64,000 nt of DNA, taken from Bog-375 sp049698695. Its GTDB lineage: Bacteria; Acidobacteriota; Terriglobia; Bryobacterales; Bryobacteraceae. The DNA lies in assembly GCA_049698695.1 (NCBI GenBank), contig JBAVYH010000032.1, positions 1 through 64,000 of the forward strand, given 5' to 3'. Shown here one piece after another: positions 45,431-53,687 of the stretch. The notes under the pieces were generated by a model, which was given only the letters and a program-made list of their open reading frames with translations, made no database searches and had not been told where the DNA came from. Numbering within the stretch: position 1 is the stretch's first letter; each line of letters opens with the position of its first letter. The translations under genes and the position numbers were made by a program.

Positions 45431-46408
45431 GTGAGTCTTCGAGAGTTCCTGGTCAAGCAATTAATCGACGTCATTCAGTGGACCGAAGTCGGTGACGACG
45501 TTCTGGCTTACCGTTATCCCATGCAGGACATGGAAATTCAGAACGGCGGTCAGCTCACGGTTCGCGATTCGCAGGTGGCTCTCTTCGTCAATGAGGGCCG
45601 CATCGCTGACGTGTTCAGTCCCGGCTTATACAAGCTCACGACGCGCAACCTGCCATTGTTGACGGACCTGATGAACTGGGACAAGGGCTTCGAATCGCCG
45701 TTCAAGTCGGATGTCTATTTCTTTTCCACGCGGCTGCGGATAGACCAGCGCTGGGGCACAGCCACGCCAATCACCATCCGCGACAAGGAATTCGGAGCCG
45801 TGCGGTTGCGCGGGTACGGTATTTATTCTTACCGCATCGCCGATCCGAAGTTGTTTTACGGCAACGTGAGCGGCACCCGCGACACGTATTATGTCTCCGA
45901 CCTGGAAGGCCAGCTTCGCAACACGATTGTGGCGAAGATGACCGACGTCTTCGCGCCCAGTGATGTGGCCTTCGTCGATATGGCGGCAAACCAGGGCAAG
46001 CTGGCCGGGAAGATTGCCGGCGAAATGAAACCGGTGTTTGCGGGCCTGGGATTGGAACTGGCTCAGTTCGTGGTAGAAAACCTCTCGCTGCCGGATGACT
46101 TGCAGAAGGTGCTGGATCAGCGGATCGGCGCCACTATGGCCGGCGACCTGGGGCGGTACACGCAATTCCAGGCGGCGCAGTCGTTGCCGGTGGCTGCCGC
46201 CAATCCAGGTGGTGCGGCCGGCGTGGGCGTGGGACTGGGCGCGGGACTGACGATGGCGCAGACGATGATGGGCGCGATTAAAGCCACGCCCGAAGGACCG
46301 GCGGCGTCAGCGGCCGCCGCGGCGGAGTCGAAGTTCTGCATCGAATGCGGTCAAACGATGCCCACTCGTGCGAAGTTCTGTCCCAAGTGCGGCAAACCAC
46401 AGCTATGA
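45431..46408 (+). CDS. SPFH-domain protein with C-terminal zinc ribbon
   Basis: The 325-residue protein has an SPFH/band-7-like domain (YRYPMQDMEIQNGGQLTVRD; VFSPGLYKLTTRNLPLL; VRLRGYGIYSYRIADP; FVVENLSLPDDLQKVLDQRI), a Gly/Ala-rich hinge, and a terminal zinc ribbon (FCIECGQTMPTRAKFCPKCG). It belongs to the YdjI/virion-core-like group whose members often have zinc-ribbon partners. The GTG at 45431 is the start because GGAGG lies at 45421-45425. The next gene, another zinc-ribbon protein, begins inside its stop codon (ATGA, 46405-46408), so both are translated together and probably interact. A role in membrane organisation is inferred from the fold only. Confidence 0.85.
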   Translation: MSLREFLVKQLIDVIQWTEVGDDVLAYRYPMQDMEIQNGGQLTVRDSQVALFVNEGRIADVFSPGLYKLTTRNLPLLTDLMNWDKGFESPFKSDVYFFSTRLRIDQRWGTATPITIRDKEFGAVRLRGYGIYSYRIADPKLFYGNVSGTRDTYYVSDLEGQLRNTIVAKMTDVFAPSDVAFVDMAANQGKLAGKIAGEMKPVFAGLGLELAQFVVENLSLPDDLQKVLDQRIGATMAGDLGRYTQFQAAQSLPVAAANPGGAAGVGVGLGAGLTMAQTMMGAIKATPEGPAASAAAAAESKFCIECGQTMPTRAKFCPKCGKPQL

Positions 46409-46932
46409 ACTGTCCCTCGTGCGGCGCGCCCTTGCGCTTGGAAGGCTGCGACCTGGAAAACCTCGCCTGCGAGTATTGCAAGAACATCTACTACCCCGAG
46501 AAGAATGACGAGGGAGTGCGGGTACTGGATGAGGACACCGAGGAAGCGTGCCCGATCTGTGCGATCCCGTTGATGCACGCCATCCTCGCGCGCGAGCAAA
46601 TCCGCTACTGCACGCGCTGCCGGGGGATGTTGATTCCGATGGAAACCTTCCTGGTGTTGCTGCAGGAACTGAAGGCTGAAGCGCCAGGCCAGCGCGTTTC
46701 GCACGCGCCCGACCCGCGGGAACTGGACCGGCACATCAACTGCCCCCGCTGCCATCAGCGCATGGATACGCACTATTACTGCGGGCAGGGTAATGTCGTG
46801 ATCGACGATTGTTCGAGATGCTTTTTGAACTGGTTGGATCACGGAGAACTGATTCGCATCGTGCAGGCACCGGACCGGTCGTCTAGCGAGGAATTCGAGC
46901 CGAAGCCAGACGCCTCCCTGCGAGATCAGTAG
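46405..46932 (+). CDS. Multi-zinc-ribbon (zf-TFIIB-like) protein
   Basis: The 175-residue protein has three CxxC pairs or ribbons: CPSCGAPLRLEGCDLENLAC with CEYC at the N-terminus, CPICAIPLMHAIL with CTRCRGMLIP in the middle (the zf-TFIIB pattern), and CPRCHQRMDTHYYCG with CSRCFLNWLDHGEL at the end. The final motif, CSRC-x-L-N-W-L-D-x-G-E-L, is the typical zf-TFIIB ending. The 4-bp overlap with the SPFH gene makes the two a coupled pair. Molecular function is unknown. Confidence 0.83.
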   Translation: MNCPSCGAPLRLEGCDLENLACEYCKNIYYPEKNDEGVRVLDEDTEEACPICAIPLMHAILAREQIRYCTRCRGMLIPMETFLVLLQELKAEAPGQRVSHAPDPRELDRHINCPRCHQRMDTHYYCGQGNVVIDDCSRCFLNWLDHGELIRIVQAPDRSSSEEFEPKPDASLRDQ

Positions 46933-47738
46933 GTCTCCGGCCGCGCCGCGTTGTGCCCTTACGGCCCCCCACAGCGGCATGGCTCCGAGCGTAGCCGCGA
47001 GCGTCTCAGAAGCTGTGAAAAGATCGGTTGCCGGGGAGTCCCGCATGCGCCACCACCAACTAGTTGTTCCCTCGCGTTACTGCACCTTGTTGGCAGCATG
47101 CCAATGGCTGCACAGACGAGCCACTGACGCACGGCTCCAACTAACTGTACTTAAAAGCCTTATCCATAAATCCGACTAGCCGGCATTTCTTCCGGGATGC
47201 CCACAAGTGTGGGGTGTGGTACGCCCGAAGTATGGGGGTTAGTACGTCCAAGGTAAAGATGGAACTATGAACTTACGGCGGTATGCCGGATGATTGGATT
47301 GCAGGGGGGAGAGAGCAGTATGGCGTTGGCAATCATCGGGGTGCCGCTTGAGGGTCCAGAAAATCGGTCTTTTGGGTGGACGAAGGTTTGTCCGAGGGAA
47401 GCGCGACTGGGTTCGGAGACGGTTGGCATGAGAGGCAGGCACGGCCGGAGTCGTCAACTCGATCGGATATCGAGTGGCATTTACGAGCACGCGGTCAGGC
47501 TTCAACGGAGGGAGCGTCAGCAATTGGTGCGCCTGGCCGCGGCACTCCAGTTCCGGACCGAGCTCGCCGGCCTGAAAGAAGAAATCAGGGCCAGTCTTCT
47601 GTCTCTCTGAGTCTGCCGAAACAACTTCCAAACCAGGCTGCCGAAAAGACGTTTCGGCTCAAATGGGATTCGCTCCCAATCCCCCTCGTCTTCGGGTTCA
47701 CGTCTTAGTGTGGCCTGCGAGTATAATGCAGCGTACGA
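46933..47738. other. Long intergenic region without a supported gene
   Basis: About 800 bp with no convincing product. A plus-strand frame at 47290-47610 would encode 106 residues with a helical end (YEHAVRLQRRERQQLVRLAA). It has no clear ribosome binding site and is opposed by an equally long antisense frame, so I leave it uncalled. The G-rich and T-rich stretch at 47200-47250 (GTGTGGGGTGTGG; GTATGGGGGTTAGTACG) has an unusual composition. Confidence 0.5.
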
Positions 47739-50450
47739 ATGGCGTTGATCTCAGGCACCAAACTTGGCCCATACGAAATCCTCTCCCCGCTGGGCGCGGG
47801 AGGCATGGGAGAGGTGTATCGCGCGCACGACGGCAAGCTTAACCGTGACGTGGCGCTGAAGGTATTGCCCGAAGGACTGGCCTGCGATCCCGACCGCATG
47901 GCACGCTTCCAACGCGAAGCGCAGGTGCTTGCCGCGCTCAATCATCCCAACATCGCCGCGATTTACGGTCTTGAGGAATCCGGCGGCGTGCGGGCGCTGG
48001 TGATGGAGTTGGTAGAAGGCCCCACGCTGGCGGAACGGATTCGCGTGGGCACCGCGGGCGCCGGCCCTGTGCCAGACGGCGGACGACAACACAGGTCACG
48101 CCTGCAGGCTGAGGACGCGCTCCCGATCGCCAGGCAAATCGCCGAAGCGCTGGAGTACGCGCACGAAAAAGCCATCATCCACCGCGATTTGAAACCCGCC
48201 AACATTAAGATCACGCCGGAGGGCACGGTTAAAGTCCTCGATTTCGGCCTCGCCAAAGCGCTAGGGCGCGAAGGCCCGGCCGGCGACATCTCAAACTCGC
48301 CAACGCTGACCGCGACGCAGGCCGGTGTGATCCTCGGTACCGTGGCTTACATGTCGCCTGAGCAGGCGAGGGGAAAAGCCATGGATCGCCGCACCGACAT
48401 CTGGGCCTTCGGCTGCGTGCTGTTCGAAATGCTCGCGGGACAGAAGGCTTTCGAAGGCGAGACGGTTTCGGACCTTCTGGCCGCGATCATCCGCGCCGAA
48501 CCCGATTGGAACGCGCTGCCCGATACAACGCCCGCTTCGATTCAACGCCTCATTCGCCGCTGCCTCAACAAGGACCCAAAGCAGCGCTTGCGCGACATCG
48601 GCGATGCGCGCATCGCGATCGAAGAAACGCTGACCGGCGTTGGGGCGGGCCCGAGCGTCCGCCCCGCCGGCGGAATCGAGCCGAGCGCGCACACCGGCAC
48701 GCCCTTGCGTGCGCTGCCATGGCTCGCCATGGGCCTGTTTGCAGGCGCCCTGCTTTCCGGCGTGGTGGTCTGGAGGCTGGCGGCGCCGGCGCCGCGGGCC
48801 GCCATGCATTTCAGCGACGTCACCAATTTTGCCGGCGTCCAGGCGCAGCCGGCGCTCTCGCCCGACGGCCGCTCGGTAGCCTTCGTCTCAAACCGCGACG
48901 GCAATTACAACATCTACGTCGGCTTGGTTCACGGCGGGAACCTGGTCCAAATCACCAACGACCCAAACCTCAAATCGGGCCCGCACTGGTCGCCCGATGG
49001 GACCATGATCGCTTACGCGCGGCTCGATCATTCGGGCATTTGGGACATCTGGGAAGTACCGGCGCTGGGTGGGACGCCACGGCGGCTGATTCTGAACGCC
49101 GAGGATCCGGCTTGGTCGCCCGACGGCCGCTCGCTCGCTTACGAAAACACGGCCAACGGTGCGCTTTGGATTTCCGGCATCTCCGGCGAGGACGCGCGCC
49201 AGGTGGCGCCAGTCCCAGACCCCTCGATGCAGAATACCGAACCGCGTTTTTCTCCGGATGGCCGCCAGCTCGCTTTTACGCTCAAGTCGCCAGGGCCTTA
49301 CGGCGAGTTGCGAGTTGTGGACCTTGCTTCGGGCAATGTCCGCCAGTTGACGCACGATATAGCGCTGGCGCTTTCGCCCGCCTGGTCGCCGGACGGGCGC
49401 TCCATCTACTTCGCCTCGAGCCGTGGCGGGTCTATGAACATTTGGAAAATCGCCGCGGCCGGAGGTGAGCCGGAACAAATCACCGCCGGCCAAGGCGACG
49501 ATGCACAATTGGATGTCTCAGCCGATGGGAAGAGGATCGTTTTCTCGACCTTCCGCGAGAATATCAATATCGTCCAATTGGACCTCGCGGCAAAGGCAGG
49601 GCAGCAGAACGCGAAACCGCTCACCACCGACCCCGCGCGGAACCAGGTTACCCCAGTCTACTCTGCTGACGGAAAACGCCTCGCCTATTTTTCCAATTTC
49701 AAGGGCGTCGAAAAAGAAGACATCTGGGTGGCCGATGCCGACGGCTCCAATCCAGTGCATCTGGTTCAGGATGGGCGAATCAACGTTTTCCCCCAATGGA
49801 CTCCGGACAACCAGCACCTGATCTATCTCTCTCGCTCCCAAGTCACTCGGGCGCGCACAGATGAGTATCGCAGCGTCGCCGTCTCCGGCGGAGCGCCGCA
49901 AACGATACTCAAGGGCGCGGTGGACCGCGAGTTCGATGTCGGGTCCCAGGGACTGCTGCTGTTCAGAAGCTCCGGAGGTGAAGTCCAATCCTTTGACCCA
50001 TCGAACAATCAGACGCAGACCCTGGCTACTCCTCCCGCCACGGAGAAGTGGGGGATGTTGCGTTGGTCGCCCGACGGCCATTCGGCTGCCTACCGTGTAG
50101 AGCCGAGCCAGGAAGACGATCCGAATGCGGGACTCTGGGTGGATGACTTCGGGACCGCGCCGCGCCAGGTCTTCCGTGGCTGGGTTGACGCGTATGTCCG
50201 AGGTCCTGGGAATGAGATTTACATCCTTGAGGGCAAGCCGGATTTGAATGGCGTGTTGTGGAAGGTCGGTTGGAACGGCCAGGGCCTCACTCGCACTTCC
50301 ACAACCATCCGCATGATCCATTCTTATTGGAGTCAGTTAGTGAGGGATTCCCAGGATTCCTTCGACGTTTCTCCCGACGGACGCCACGTGGCCGTCAACG
50401 CGCAGGGGGCCTTGCAGGCAAATATCGGCATGATTGAAAACGTTCGCTAG
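47739..50450 (+). CDS. Ser/Thr protein kinase with TolB/PD40-type beta-propeller
   Basis: The 903-residue protein has an N-terminal Hanks kinase domain: GAGGMGEVYRA, VALKVLPEG with K41, HRDLKPANIKI with catalytic D151, DFGLAKAL and MSPEQARGK. A single membrane helix follows at about 333-355 (AMGLFAGALLSGVVVWRL). The extracytoplasmic part is made of repeated S-P-D-G-x-x-(I/L)-A-F/Y units (for example ALSPDGRSVAFVSNRDGN and RFSPDGRQLAFTL), i.e. WD40-like PD40 blades of a TolB-type propeller. It is a one-spanning sensor kinase architecture, very common in Acidobacteria. An extra segment of about 20 residues (RVGTAGAGPVPDGGRQHRS) is inserted in the N-lobe/C-lobe junction, before the catalytic loop. 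Target unknown. Confidence 0.92.
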   Translation: MALISGTKLGPYEILSPLGAGGMGEVYRAHDGKLNRDVALKVLPEGLACDPDRMARFQREAQVLAALNHPNIAAIYGLEESGGVRALVMELVEGPTLAERIRVGTAGAGPVPDGGRQHRSRLQAEDALPIARQIAEALEYAHEKAIIHRDLKPANIKITPEGTVKVLDFGLAKALGREGPAGDISNSPTLTATQAGVILGTVAYMSPEQARGKAMDRRTDIWAFGCVLFEMLAGQKAFEGETVSDLLAAIIRAEPDWNALPDTTPASIQRLIRRCLNKDPKQRLRDIGDARIAIEETLTGVGAGPSVRPAGGIEPSAHTGTPLRALPWLAMGLFAGALLSGVVVWRLAAPAPRAAMHFSDVTNFAGVQAQPALSPDGRSVAFVSNRDGNYNIYVGLVHGGNLVQITNDPNLKSGPHWSPDGTMIAYARLDHSGIWDIWEVPALGGTPRRLILNAEDPAWSPDGRSLAYENTANGALWISGISGEDARQVAPVPDPSMQNTEPRFSPDGRQLAFTLKSPGPYGELRVVDLASGNVRQLTHDIALALSPAWSPDGRSIYFASSRGGSMNIWKIAAAGGEPEQITAGQGDDAQLDVSADGKRIVFSTFRENINIVQLDLAAKAGQQNAKPLTTDPARNQVTPVYSADGKRLAYFSNFKGVEKEDIWVADADGSNPVHLVQDGRINVFPQWTPDNQHLIYLSRSQVTRARTDEYRSVAVSGGAPQTILKGAVDREFDVGSQGLLLFRSSGGEVQSFDPSNNQTQTLATPPATEKWGMLRWSPDGHSAAYRVEPSQEDDPNAGLWVDDFGTAPRQVFRGWVDAYVRGPGNEIYILEGKPDLNGVLWKVGWNGQGLTRTSTTIRMIHSYWSQLVRDSQDSFDVSPDGRHVAVNAQGALQANIGMIENVR

Positions 50451-50609
50451 CAGATTTGGAGATTAGAACGGGAGTTGGACCGAGGGGCCGGAAGAATGAG
50501 TCTTGCGGGAAAAACTTCTTGGGAACTTTACGGCTCCGCAGCAGCAGTAATAAGAATCGTCGCGCAGAGCGCGGCGCCACCCAGAGAAAAGGCGCTCGAA
50601 GGCTTGCGG

Positions 50610-51080
50610 TTAAGCCAGCGGGCGGTTGAACAGAGGATCATCCGCTGTTTCGGCGGGATCGGCGCCGGTCTGCAGCGAATCGAGCGACTCCAGCACGCGC
50701 CCCAACAGGCTGTCCGTCTGTGAAACGGTCGATTTCAGCGTGTCGATGGATTTGGCTTGCGCACTCAGCCGGCTGTCCAGTGACGTCATCGTTCTCGATA
50801 GCAATTCTTCCATCGCCCCAATGATCTGGGTGGTGGAAGGAACGTCCGCCAGACGTGTGGTGTGCTCTTGAAGGCTTGTCTCAATCCGGCTGAAGCGCTC
50901 GGCATTGGCCGATTCCTGCGCCACCAGCTTGTTTTCCAAATTGGTTAACCCAGTTTGCAGATCCTTCGTCGCCGCCGCACAAGCGCAACTTTGCCTCCGA
51001 GTGCCCGCGGTCAGCGCCCCTGCCGCGATCCCCGCCAGGAAGATCGCCATCCGGGGCAGGATACTTATCGTTCGTGCCAT
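50610..51080 (-). CDS. Membrane-anchored coiled-coil hypothetical protein
   Basis: The 156-residue product has an N-terminal hydrophobic helix (ISILPRMAIFLAGIAAGALT) ending near a Cys-Ala-Cys motif. A long amphipathic coiled coil follows (LQTGLTNLENKLVAQESANA; FSRIETSLQEHTTRLADV; LLSRTMTSLDSRLSAQAKSI). It has no recognisable catalytic motif. An AGGGG ribosome binding site precedes the ATG at 51080. It is divergent from the histidine kinase gene. Possible roles are as a structural or signalling adaptor, but this is not established. Confidence 0.68.
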   Translation of the reverse strand: MARTISILPRMAIFLAGIAAGALTAGTRRQSCACAAATKDLQTGLTNLENKLVAQESANAERFSRIETSLQEHTTRLADVPSTTQIIGAMEELLSRTMTSLDSRLSAQAKSIDTLKSTVSQTDSLLGRVLESLDSLQTGADPAETADDPLFNRPLA

Positions 51081-51243
51081 TTGTCCACCCCTTGCAATGC
51101 TATCTCTTTATAATACTTTCCACCATGTTATCGCAAGTTTTCGATCTGGTTACCCCAGTACCAGGTACGTACCTGGATTGATACGAAAAGTTCCTTTCTG
51201 CGATTCTAGTTAGGAATAATCCTTTGGCGTAGGAGATCTCTGG

Positions 51244-52284
51244 TTGAACCACGGCACCGACATCGGCCCAGCCGGCGGGAGCGCGGCCTCATTTCCTATG
51301 CTGATCCAATGCAGCGAAGCCGGACACGTGCTTTGGATGAGTCCAACCGCACGCGCCGCGCTCGGCGAAGCGCGCAGTCTCACTGACACCGTTGTTTCGG
51401 CTTCGGAAAGGCCTTGGGATCGGCCCGCGCACTCCCACGGGATCTGCCTATCTCTCATCTACGGCGCGGCGGATGGGTTGCTGCTCAGCGCGCAACTGCT
51501 TCGCCGGGAGGAGGAGACACGCCAGGAGTCCGCCTTGCAAGGGCTCGAGGGCGAAATCCTGAGCCGCTTCTTTCGCCTGCAGCAGACCGCAAGCAAGCTG
51601 GTGGCGCAAGCCAGGCGGCGCCAAGCCGGCGGCGGCCGCGCTGTTATCGAACTGATCGAAGATGAGCGGGCCCGCCTGGGGCGTGAGTTGCACACTGGAG
51701 TGGGACAGTTGCTGGTCAGCATCTTGCGCCAGGCGGAAATGGCGCAGGGGCAGTTGCCGGGTACCGGATCGGCGGTAAGCGAAACCTTCGGCCGTATTTC
51801 GACCGCTGCCTCCGAGGCCCTGGCGCTGGTGCGCTCCATGAGCGCACGGCTCCATCCCCCCGAGTGGCAACGGCTCACTCTGGAAGCCGCACTGGAACAA
51901 TTGTGGCAAATCAGCGGCATCCCACAGCGGTACCAGGCCGAACTCGAGCTCGCCGCCCTCCCCGTCCAGCCCGAGCCGGTAATCAAGACGCTGTTCTATC
52001 GCGCGGCGCAGGAGGCTCTTTCCAATGTTGACCAGCATGCCCACGCTTCGCGCCTTCGCCTGGCCTTGGCCGTCAACGCCGACAGGATCGAGCTGACGGT
52101 GTGGGACAATGGCCCCGGTATCGATACCGCCGCCCTGGCCGCTGCCCCCGCCCGGATCGCCACCGGACTCGGACTGCGGTCCATCCGCGAACAGGCTGCG
52201 GCGGTCGGTGGAAAGATGATGCTGCAAAGCGGGCCCCTTGGCACTAAACTGGTGGTTTCGGCGCCTTTTGCTGTTCCGGCTTAG
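51244..52284 (+). CDS. Sensor histidine kinase, NarL-type (HisKA_3/HATPase)
   Basis: The 346-residue kinase has a short PAS-like N-terminal region without membrane helices, a HisKA_3 dimerisation box ERARLGRELHTGVGQLLVS with phosphoryl-accepting H150, and a HATPase domain (RAAQEALSNVDQHAHASRL as the N box; VWDNGPGID as G1; GLGLRSIREQA as G2). It should be cytoplasmic and autophosphorylate in response to an unknown signal. The start is a TTG at 51244, set by AGGAG at 51231-51235. The response regulator gene begins 21 bp downstream, so the two form an operon. Confidence 0.88.
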   Translation: MNHGTDIGPAGGSAASFPMLIQCSEAGHVLWMSPTARAALGEARSLTDTVVSASERPWDRPAHSHGICLSLIYGAADGLLLSAQLLRREEETRQESALQGLEGEILSRFFRLQQTASKLVAQARRRQAGGGRAVIELIEDERARLGRELHTGVGQLLVSILRQAEMAQGQLPGTGSAVSETFGRISTAASEALALVRSMSARLHPPEWQRLTLEAALEQLWQISGIPQRYQAELELAALPVQPEPVIKTLFYRAAQEALSNVDQHAHASRLRLALAVNADRIELTVWDNGPGIDTAALAAAPARIATGLGLRSIREQAAAVGGKMMLQSGPLGTKLVVSAPFAVPA

Positions 52285-52305
52285 GCCGCTTGTCGAGAAG
52301 AGAAG

Positions 52306-52956
52306 ATGGATCAAACCCGTCCCACGACCGTGGTCCTGGCTGACGACCATGCCATCGTCCGCGAGGGATTTGCCGCCCTCTGCGCGTCTCAGGGCATGCA
52401 GGTTCTGGGGCAATGCTCCGATGGCTCCCAGGCGCTCGAGATGATCCGCACCCTGCAGCCGGACTTCGCCATCCTCGACTTGCATATGCCCGGAATGGAC
52501 GGAGCCGAGGTCGTACGCCAGTTGCGCATCGGAGGTTGCACCGCCAAGATCATCATCCTCTCCATCAGCCGCGAAGAAGATACCGTCCGCAGGGCCTTGC
52601 GCGCCGGCGCAGACGCGTACCTCTTAAAGGATGGTCCGGCTCGCCACCTGCAGGATGCAGTCACCTTTGTACGCGATGGCGGCGTTTACATTTCGCCCCT
52701 GCTGCGCGGCGCCGGACTCTTCACCCAACCCCACGAGAATCCGGCCGAGAATCCGCTGGCTTCGCTCAGCCCCCGCGAACTCGAAGTCTTTCAGCAGCTC
52801 GTGAATGGTCTGCGCGCCAAGGATATTGCCAAATTGCTGGAGATCAGCCCCAAGACCGTGGATACTTACCGCGCCAGCCTGTTTCGCAAACTGAATGTCC
52901 AGGACTTGGTTGGCCTGGTCAAGTTTGCGATTGACCGCGGACTCACGACCACATGA
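52306..52956 (+). CDS. NarL/LuxR-type response regulator
   Basis: The 216-residue protein has a receiver domain (VVLADDHAIVREGF, phosphorylation Asp D58 in AILDLHMPGMDG, Lys in YLLKDGP) and a LuxR-type helix-turn-helix (LSPRELEVFQQLVNGLRAKD followed by IAKLLEISPKTVDTYRASLF). It is the partner of the adjacent kinase and should bind DNA as a dimer at a short inverted repeat. Candidate sites are the 21-bp palindrome at 53176 and the shared 10-mer GAATAATCCT before the kinase gene and near the palindrome. Whether it controls the cytochrome operon is an inference from proximity. Confidence 0.9.
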   Translation: MDQTRPTTVVLADDHAIVREGFAALCASQGMQVLGQCSDGSQALEMIRTLQPDFAILDLHMPGMDGAEVVRQLRIGGCTAKIIILSISREEDTVRRALRAGADAYLLKDGPARHLQDAVTFVRDGGVYISPLLRGAGLFTQPHENPAENPLASLSPRELEVFQQLVNGLRAKDIAKLLEISPKTVDTYRASLFRKLNVQDLVGLVKFAIDRGLTTT

Positions 52957-53155
52957 CTGCGGTTCGCAGGCTGACGCATTCGCCTGGAACATCTTCCTGC
53001 GCAAGCTGATAGTCCTCTAGTGAGCGAATCAGCTCTTCAACCGCAAGGCGACGGCGGTACAGGCGCTCCAGTGCCCGTCGTCGGATATAATCCACCGACA
53101 GGAGGCGGCTGCGTTCAGGTGACGAGGGAGGGGGGAGGATGATCGCGTTCGTCAT
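52943..53155 (-). CDS. Small hypothetical protein, antisense-overlapping the response regulator end
   Basis: The 70-residue product begins MTNAIILPPPSSPERSRLL and is followed by a basic helical region (YIRRRALERLYRRRLAVEEL). It overlaps the 3' end of the response regulator gene by 14 bp in antisense. AGGA lies 9 bp before the ATG at 53155, and a perfect palindrome lies 21 bp upstream. It has no known motif. The well-formed start region and the palindrome support a real gene, but the evidence is modest. Confidence 0.5.
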   Translation of the reverse strand: MTNAIILPPPSSPERSRLLSVDYIRRRALERLYRRRLAVEELIRSLEDYQLAQEDVPGECVSLRTAVMWS

Positions 53156-53687
53156 GGTGGTCAATTCCTAAGTACGCCTAGTCATTATGACTAGGCCGAA
53201 GTTCAGAATAATCCTAACGGCCAACGGAAATCAAGCCAAATTATAGGTAAATCAGATAAAAATATCGGGTATACTGCTGTTCCCAAATGGCGGGGAGGGG
53301 CAGCCCGCGCGTTCACAGCCTACCCCCCACCTAGTTCTAAGTGATTCACCTGAGCAAACCGGCCGCCTCACGGCACCAGCGATCCGTGGGGTCCCGGGCT
53401 GTTCGCGAATACGCCGCACCAGCCGTTTGTGGTGTACTCTTCCGCGAGATTTCACCCAACAGACCCAGTGTTTTCACCCAGTCGGGTTTCAGACGGGATT
53501 TCCATCAGTGTGAAGGAATATCCAGCACACAGATAACAAAAGACTTTGGAATCGTTAATTCTCCTGTTCCGTTTGGATGGCTAGGTGCTTGCTCCCGCTC
53601 GGTAGTCTTGCGCTTATTCGTCCTGCGGGTCGCTTCCCGTCCTGGACGGACATTGATAAAAAGAGAGTTTCGATTTGGAGAACTAGT
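53156..53687. other. Divergent control region before the cytochrome operon
   Basis: This 532-bp region holds the palindrome at 53176, a possible extended -10 box (GGGTATACT, TATACT at 53270-53275) and a 13-bp perfect palindrome CCGTCCTGGACGG at 53637-53649. The ribosome binding site of the first cytochrome gene (TTGGAG, 53675-53680) is at its end. The section 53200-53280 is AT-rich compared with the window. If the -10 is used, the cytochrome mRNA would have a leader of about 400 bases. Confidence 0.5.
53176..53196. promoter_or_regulatory. Perfect 21-bp palindrome, candidate operator
   Basis: Two perfect 10-base arms (GCCTAGTCAT and its reverse complement) surround one central T. It is not followed by a T-run on either strand. 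Its length and symmetry suit a dimeric regulator such as a LuxR-type protein. It lies between the two-component genes and the cytochrome operon. Confidence 0.6.

Noticed and set aside
47290..47610. Possible 106-residue protein in the long gap before the TolB-type kinase
   Set aside because: No ribosome binding site, no family, and an equally long antisense frame. The helical C-terminal part alone is not enough to call a gene.
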